A DNA stretch of 64,000 nt from Solidesulfovibrio fructosivorans JJ] (GTDB lineage Bacteria; Desulfobacterota; Desulfovibrionia; Desulfovibrionales; Desulfovibrionaceae), in the NCBI RefSeq assembly GCF_000179555.1, contig NZ_AECZ01000015.1, positions 1 through 64,000 of the forward strand, written 5' to 3'. Below the pieces are notes generated by a model. That model saw nothing but the letters and a program-made list of their open reading frames with translations. It was not told where the DNA came from and made no database searches. The position numbers and the translations under genes were made by a program. Shown here piece after piece: positions 60,532 to 64,000 of this stretch. How positions within the stretch are numbered: position 1 is the first letter of the stretch; each line of letters opens with the position of its first letter.

Positions 60532-61053
60532 TCAATCGTTGCGAAGGAATTTTTTCAAATCCTTCATGACGAGGAAAAGCCGATACGGATCGGTCGGGCT
60601 GGAATCAAAGGCGAAATGTTCATAGAAGGCTTTGGCCTGGTCATCCTTGGCGACGACGAACAGGGCGCGGATACCGGCAATGTCCGCGGCCTGCGCCGTG
60701 CGAAGTAGGGCATCCTTGAGGAGGCCTTTTCCGATCCCGAGCCCCTGCTCGCGGCGATCGACGGCAAGCCGCGCCAAAACCATGACCGGCACGAGGTGGC
60801 GGGCAAGCCCCTTCCCGACTCTTGCCGGTACGGTTCGGTGCGCAGCACCGCCTACGGCAAGGCTGTAGTAGCCAACGACGACATCACCACGCGTGGCGAC
60901 GTAGGTTTGCGCGCTGTTGGCTTGCTGGCCGGCGAGAGCGAATTTTTTCAGAAAACGGTTAAGTTCCTCGTGTCCACAATCAAAGGGCCCCGTGTCATGC
61001 GCGGTGCACAACTTTTCGACCGGAGAGAGCGGGGCCGTGATACGACTGCTCAC
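60532..61053 (-). CDS. tacT: GNAT acetyltransferase toxin, TacT-like
   Basis: GTG 61053 overlaps the antitoxin stop (GTGA); a GTG at 61074 would add seven residues. 173 residues. TacT/AtaT features: TGPFDCGHEELNRFLKKFAL at the N-terminus, VVGYYSLAVGG, PVMVLARLAVDRREQGLGIG (acetyl-CoA loop REQGLG), ALFVVAKDDQAKAFYEHFAF. Such toxins acetylate charged tRNAs and block translation. Together with tacA it is a likely plasmid-stabilising pair. Confidence 0.88.
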   Translation of the reverse strand: MSSRITAPLSPVEKLCTAHDTGPFDCGHEELNRFLKKFALAGQQANSAQTYVATRGDVVVGYYSLAVGGAAHRTVPARVGKGLARHLVPVMVLARLAVDRREQGLGIGKGLLKDALLRTAQAADIAGIRALFVVAKDDQAKAFYEHFAFDSSPTDPYRLFLVMKDLKKFLRND

Positions 61054-61328
61054 TCGAACACACTCGTTTCGCACAACAGCGCTTCAAGGCGGGGCTTTGG
61101 TTTCGTCGGCGCATCGAGCGCCGCCTGAAAAGCCGCCCATGCCGCATCATCAAGCTGGAGAAGCCTCTGCTCGGCCAATACCGCGGCAGCTTCGGTCAAG
61201 GCGACATCAAGCATAAATTCGGTCACCGTCTTGCTCTTGGCGGCGGCGGCTTCTTGTAAAACGCGCTTCACGCTTGTTGTGGTGCGGATGTCTATCCGCT
61301 CTGATTTTGCTTCCGTTCCCAGGTTCAT
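61050..61328 (-). CDS. tacA: DUF1778 antitoxin, TacA-like
   Basis: ATG 61328 (MNLGTEAKSERIDIRTTTSV) with GGAAGGAAG upstream; 92 residues. Ribbon-helix-helix N-terminus (SERIDIRTTTSVKRVLQEAA, KTVTEFMLDVALTEAAAVL) and a C-terminal toxin-binding tail (WAAFQAALDAP). It neutralises TacT and normally represses its own promoter; the palindrome at 61377-61394 is a fitting operator. Confidence 0.9.
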   Translation of the reverse strand: MNLGTEAKSERIDIRTTTSVKRVLQEAAAAKSKTVTEFMLDVALTEAAAVLAEQRLLQLDDAAWAAFQAALDAPTKPKPRLEALLCETSVFE

Positions 61329-61376
61329 GGTGTTTCTTCCTTCCGTGGCGCAAATTGGAATTGTCCTATCATCCGG

Positions 61377-61394
61377 ATATTGTCCGGACAATAT
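61377..61394. promoter_or_regulatory. Perfect 18-bp palindrome, candidate TacA operator
   Basis: ATATTGTCCGGACAATAT is its own reverse complement. It lies about 50 bp upstream of the tacA start, with a further half-site TTGTCC at 61361. Ribbon-helix-helix antitoxins bind palindromes of this kind, so autoregulation by TacA(-TacT) is inferred. Confidence 0.7.
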
Positions 61395-61477
61395 AAAATT
61401 GAGGCTTGTCGGCGAGGAGTCAAGAGGACTTCCGGTGTCCAAGGCGGGTCAAACGGGCGTTGTTTCTGCCGGCTCTT

Positions 61478-61507
61478 CTCGTTAACTTCTCATAAAAAGT
61501 TAACGAG
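61478..61507. other. 11-bp inverted repeat near the recombinase gene
   Basis: CTCGTTAACTT (61478-61488) and AAGTTAACGAG (61497-61507) are exact complements around an 8-bp spacer. A looser second version (CTCATTAACTCAT to AAAAGTTAA, about 61586-61620) lies upstream of the recombinase start. The geometry (11-8-11) resembles a tyrosine-recombinase core site; a bidirectional hairpin terminator for tacAT is possible too. Confidence 0.5.
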
Positions 61508-61641
61508 CTATATATCGTATGAAAGCGTATAAATTTATGGTGTTAGGCGTATTTTGAGGTCAGGCGCTTGAAAAAACCTTTCTTTCTCATTAACTCATAC
61601 CCAAATAAGACATAAAAGTTAAAAAGCGGTGGGAGGGGAAA

Positions 61642-62238
61642 ATGGCCGGAAACGGAAACAGGAATCATCCCCAGCGGGGCAGCTCCATCGCCGTGGAGCC
61701 GATCAAGAGCTTGCGGGCAATCGCCACCATCAAGAAATTGCTGGCGGATAGTCCGCGCAACTACGCGCTTTTTGTGGTCGGGATCAACACGGCGCTTCGC
61801 GGCTGCGACCTGCTGTCGCTGACGGCCGGCGAGGTGCGCGCCATCCTGGCCGATCCGGACGGCGCGGCCAAACGTGAACGCAAAACCGGGAAGAAGCGGC
61901 GGTTGACCGCCAACGGCGCGGTGCGCAAGGCGCTGCTCGGACTTTTGGCCACGCGGGACTTCGCGGACGAGGATCAGGTCTTCCAGGGCCAGCGCGGGCC
62001 GATCACCAAGCAGTACCTGTGGGCCCTGGTCAAGGGCTGGTGCGGGGCCATCAACCTGCCCGGACATTACGGCGCGCACACCTTGCGCAAGACCTGGGGC
62101 TATCACCAGCGCGTGACTTACGGCGTGGATATCCCCACGCTGATGGCGATTTTCGGCCACGCCACCCAGCGCCAAACCCTGGCATACCTGTGCATCCAAC
62201 CCGAAGAAATCCGATCGGTCTACGCCAACGAGCTGTAG
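61642..62238 (+). CDS. Small tyrosine recombinase (catalytic domain only)
   Basis: 198 residues, ATG 61642 after GGGAGGGG. Catalytic set: Arg in NTALRGCDLLSLTAGEV, HTLRKTWGYH (His-x-x-Arg), GHATQRQTLAYLCIQPEEI (His and Tyr). The N-terminal core-binding domain of longer integrases is absent. It is probably a plasmid multimer-resolution enzyme rather than a phage integrase; the inverted repeat at 61478-61507 is its possible site. It is the only plus-strand gene in this plasmid section. Confidence 0.85.
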   Translation: MAGNGNRNHPQRGSSIAVEPIKSLRAIATIKKLLADSPRNYALFVVGINTALRGCDLLSLTAGEVRAILADPDGAAKRERKTGKKRRLTANGAVRKALLGLLATRDFADEDQVFQGQRGPITKQYLWALVKGWCGAINLPGHYGAHTLRKTWGYHQRVTYGVDIPTLMAIFGHATQRQTLAYLCIQPEEIRSVYANEL

Positions 62239-62328
62239 CTGCGGCGACAACGTCGCCAGCGGGGCGCTTCGTCTTTGAGTAGCCGGCGTGCGGTGCGGGC
62301 CATGCCGCCAGGCGCGCAGACCAGCAGC

Positions 62329-63612
62329 TCACGTCCGGGACTTGCGCCAGGCCGCCTTGAGCCAGGCATCCTTCGGGCCGCCGGGATAGCCGTGCATAGC
62401 CTGGGCCAGTTTCTCCGGGGAAAGCGCATCACGCCAGGTCTCGAACTGTGCCTGCTCGGCCTTGCGCCAGGCCACGGCCACGGCCCTAGCTTCCTCTTCG
62501 GCATCCCGGGCCGCCTGTTCCTCGGGCGAAACATACCCTTTTGGACGACGGTAATAGCCGGTGCGGGCCAGGGAACGGAAAACCCAGGCACATGGGTCGA
62601 GCACAGGCTGGCCCTCTTTGTCGCGCATGGCTCCCTGGGCCAGCTCCCATTCGGCATGATCAAGGCTTCCCACCACCTTGTCGACGGGTTTGCCAAGCTC
62701 GGCCAATGACGCGGTGATCTGTTCGAATTGTTCCCGGTCAAAACCTGCCCGGTGCAGATTGGGCCAAGTCATCGCGATACGCTCTGAAGAGATAGATAGA
62801 TTTTCTATCTTTCTATCTTCCTTATTTATGGTCGGATCACCTGTCGGCTCAGGCGCCTTCACTGGCGCCATGGTTGGGACATCCTTCGGCTCATGCGTTG
62901 GATCAGGTGTCAGGTCAAGTGTCGGGTCATGCTGCTTAAATGCTTGGCAACGGGAGTGGACCAGAAACAGGCGCAGTCCCTGGCACACGCCGTGGCGGTA
63001 GGTCTCCTTGCGGAAAAAGCCCAGTTCGGCGAACTCGGCAAAATACCTTTTTACTGAAATTTCGGTGAGTTGAAGTGCTCTCGCCACGGAATGACGGTTG
63101 AGGATATAATCATCCCCGTCCGGTTCGTTGTCGATGATAAAATGGAGGAAGCGCCGCTTGTTCTCGGCCAGGCTTCGAATGATCTGTTTCATCCCGAGCG
63201 TATCAGCCGGAGACCTAGTAGGGACACCTCTCGGCTCAACGGTCGGATCATATTTAGGGGTTGGATCAAGAGTTGGTGCATGCGTCAGCTCATGATCCGA
63301 CAGGGGTCCCAACTCCTGTCCCGACAGCGGTCGGGTCACCGGTCCCGACAGGGGTGCCGACACCTGATCCGACACTTGAGCCGGCAAATGATCCGACAGA
63401 TGAACTGAAGTATGATCCGACTCATCTGGGCACGCCTGGGCCGGAGCAGCCTCCGGCTCCGGGCGCTTGGTGGGGAAAACGCTGATCTTGTCGGCCATGC
63501 GCGCGGCCTCGGCAAGACTGAGCCGGCCATCCGCCGACTTCTTGAGCGTATCGAAGATAGAGCGTCTGTGTTTGGGTTTGACGTCGGGCATGGCTTCCCC
63601 TGGGGCGCTCAT
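62329..63612 (-). CDS. Plasmid winged-helix protein 2 (ParB/Rep-like role inferred), repeat linkers
   Basis: 427 residues; start 63612 overlaps the stop of parA2 (ATGA). Same architecture as the protein at 58157-59521: N-terminal motif; repeat linker (about 62-140); winged helix (about 142-220: MKQIIRSLAENKRRFLHFII, RHSVARALQLTEISVKRYFA, ELGFFRKETYRHG); second linker (about 222-270); C-terminal domain with WDLAQGAMRD-like WELAQG, VFRSLARTGYYRRPKGYVSP, FETWRDALSPEKL, GYPGGPKDAWLKAAWRK. Clear paralogue, but with a different repeat unit. Confidence 0.75.
   Translation of the reverse strand: MSAPGEAMPDVKPKHRRSIFDTLKKSADGRLSLAEAARMADKISVFPTKRPEPEAAPAQACPDESDHTSVHLSDHLPAQVSDQVSAPLSGPVTRPLSGQELGPLSDHELTHAPTLDPTPKYDPTVEPRGVPTRSPADTLGMKQIIRSLAENKRRFLHFIIDNEPDGDDYILNRHSVARALQLTEISVKRYFAEFAELGFFRKETYRHGVCQGLRLFLVHSRCQAFKQHDPTLDLTPDPTHEPKDVPTMAPVKAPEPTGDPTINKEDRKIENLSISSERIAMTWPNLHRAGFDREQFEQITASLAELGKPVDKVVGSLDHAEWELAQGAMRDKEGQPVLDPCAWVFRSLARTGYYRRPKGYVSPEEQAARDAEEEARAVAVAWRKAEQAQFETWRDALSPEKLAQAMHGYPGGPKDAWLKAAWRKSRT
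62831..62929. repeat. 12-bp-period DNA array in the second linker of winged-helix protein 2
   Basis: Seven near-matches to GTYGGRTCA on the plus strand start at 62831, 62843, 62873, 62885, 62897, 62909 and 62921; the last five are exactly 12 bp apart. On the coding strand this gives the D-P-T type unit. Confidence 0.8.
63230..63422. repeat. 12-bp-period DNA array in the first linker of winged-helix protein 2, with orientation switch
   Basis: On the plus strand, units of the type GTYGGRTCA start at 63230, 63242, 63260, 63272, 63284. From 63294 the complementary type GATCCGACA continues at 63294, 63318, 63342, 63354, 63366, 63378, 63390, 63414 with weaker units between, all in one 12-bp phase. 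The switch falls near 63290. Confidence 0.82.
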
Positions 63613-64000
63613 TCAGGGCTTTCGAGGATAAGCCGGAGTTCGGCGGCCAATTCCCGGTAGGCTTTGGCGCCGTAGGTGGCGGAGTGACTGCCGAAGACGG
63701 TGGCCTTGGTGTATTCGGCCTGTTCGAAGACTGTGCTGCGCGGGATGTGGGTTTCAAACATCTTACCGCGGAAATTGTCCTCCAGCTCGGAAACGATGAG
63801 CCGCCCCATGGCGGTCCGGCGGTCGATGTTGTTGACCAGAAGGCGCAGGAAACGCAGATCCGGGTTGCCGTCCTCCTGGATCTTCTCGATGACGGTCAAC
63901 ACGCGCAACAGGCCCTCGATGCTGTAGGCGGAACCGGCGGAGATGGGCACGATGCAAAAGTCCGCGGCAAACAGGGAGGACAGGGAGAAAAAGCCAAGGT
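63609..64000 (-). CDS. parA: ParA-type partition ATPase 2, C-terminal part (cut by window edge)
   Basis: About 130 C-terminal residues are visible: LGFFSLSSLFAADFCIVPIS after the expected Walker B position, then GLLRVLTVIEKIQEDGNPDL, RFLRLLVNNIDRRTAMGRLI and FETHIPRSTVFEQAEYTKAT, VFGSHSATYGAKAYRELAAE. These are ParA/Soj C-terminal features (compare HIPRS and the AK-Y-x-x-L-A helix). It is divergent from ParA 1. Coupled to the following winged-helix gene by ATGA. Confidence 0.85.
   Translation of the reverse strand, partial: LGFFSLSSLFAADFCIVPISAGSAYSIEGLLRVLTVIEKIQEDGNPDLRFLRLLVNNIDRRTAMGRLIVSELEDNFRGKMFETHIPRSTVFEQAEYTKATVFGSHSATYGAKAYRELAAELRLILESPE

Noticed and set aside
1-64000. tRNA, rRNA or riboswitch genes
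   Set aside because: None could be recognised by eye; no cloverleaf with a T-loop or other conserved RNA core was found.

Overview
The window looks like part of a large bacterial plasmid, or a plasmid-like island, carrying a surface-polysaccharide (O-antigen/capsule type) locus. The plasmid reading rests on the right end (58-64 kb): two ParA-type partition ATPase genes, each followed directly by a related winged-helix protein gene, a short tyrosine recombinase and a TacA/TacT-like toxin-antitoxin pair. The genes are Gram-negative in type: a Wzm/Wzt exporter, nonulosonic acid synthesis and UDP-FucNAc synthesis. A Desulfovibrio-like sulfate reducer is my guess from overall gene style. It is inference only and was not checked by any search.

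Layout. 1-1.7 kb: an IS66 element inserted in an older IS3 copy. 1.7-9.7 kb (minus): methyltransferases, a GT2, a GDP-mannose-dehydratase-like SDR, an unknown GT-B-like protein and an SGNH acyltransferase. 10.5-12.6 kb (minus): the wzt/wzm ABC exporter. 12.6-14.3 kb: hairpins, a decayed IS3 element and a fossil of the plasmid winged-helix gene. 14.3-25.6 kb (minus, GC-rich): five glycosyltransferases, a GT2-methyltransferase fusion, two SDRs and a wbjB-wbjC-wbjD (fnlABC) set for UDP-L-FucNAc. 25.6-27.6 kb: four broken genes or transposases. 27.6-38.7 kb (plus, AT-richer): legG, legI, an acetyltransferase, ptmE, legF, an N-acetyl-sugar amidotransferase with HisF/HisH partners, two Gfo/Idh/MocA oxidoreductases and a second unknown GT-B-like protein. 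38.9-42.6 kb: transposase debris around a candidate sialyltransferase-type gene. 42.6-45.9 kb (minus): an acetyltransferase, legC, legB and a ruined second ptmE. 46.6-55.2 kb (minus): a second, different amidotransferase-HisH-HisF set, two GT2s, an acetyltransferase, an SDR, a small exported protein and a polytopic membrane protein. 55.4-57.3 kb (plus): a membrane-anchored SGNH-like protein with two N-termini joined in frame. 57.4-58.1 kb: another decayed IS3 copy. 58.1-64 kb: plasmid maintenance.

How the genes fit together. PtmE, LegB, LegC, an acetyltransferase, LegG, LegI and LegF make up a complete GDP-linked route to CMP-legionaminic acid, but it is split over two opposed gene blocks about 11 kb apart. 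The two amidotransferase/HisH/HisF sets could change N-acetyl to acetamidino groups on that sugar or on others. WbjB/C/D would supply UDP-L-FucNAc. Glycosyltransferases, O-acetyl- and methyltransferases build and decorate a chain, and Wzm/Wzt would export it. Blocks of different base composition are separated by IS fossils, so the locus looks assembled from several sources.

The most unusual signal is in the two winged-helix genes next to parA. Each protein has two tetrapeptide-repeat linkers that at the DNA level are arrays of 12-bp units. In one gene the same DNA word is read in two different frames. In the other the unit occurs in both orientations, so that it encodes different peptides. 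This suggests that DNA binding sites (parS- or iteron-like) are written inside the coding sequence of what may be their own binding protein.
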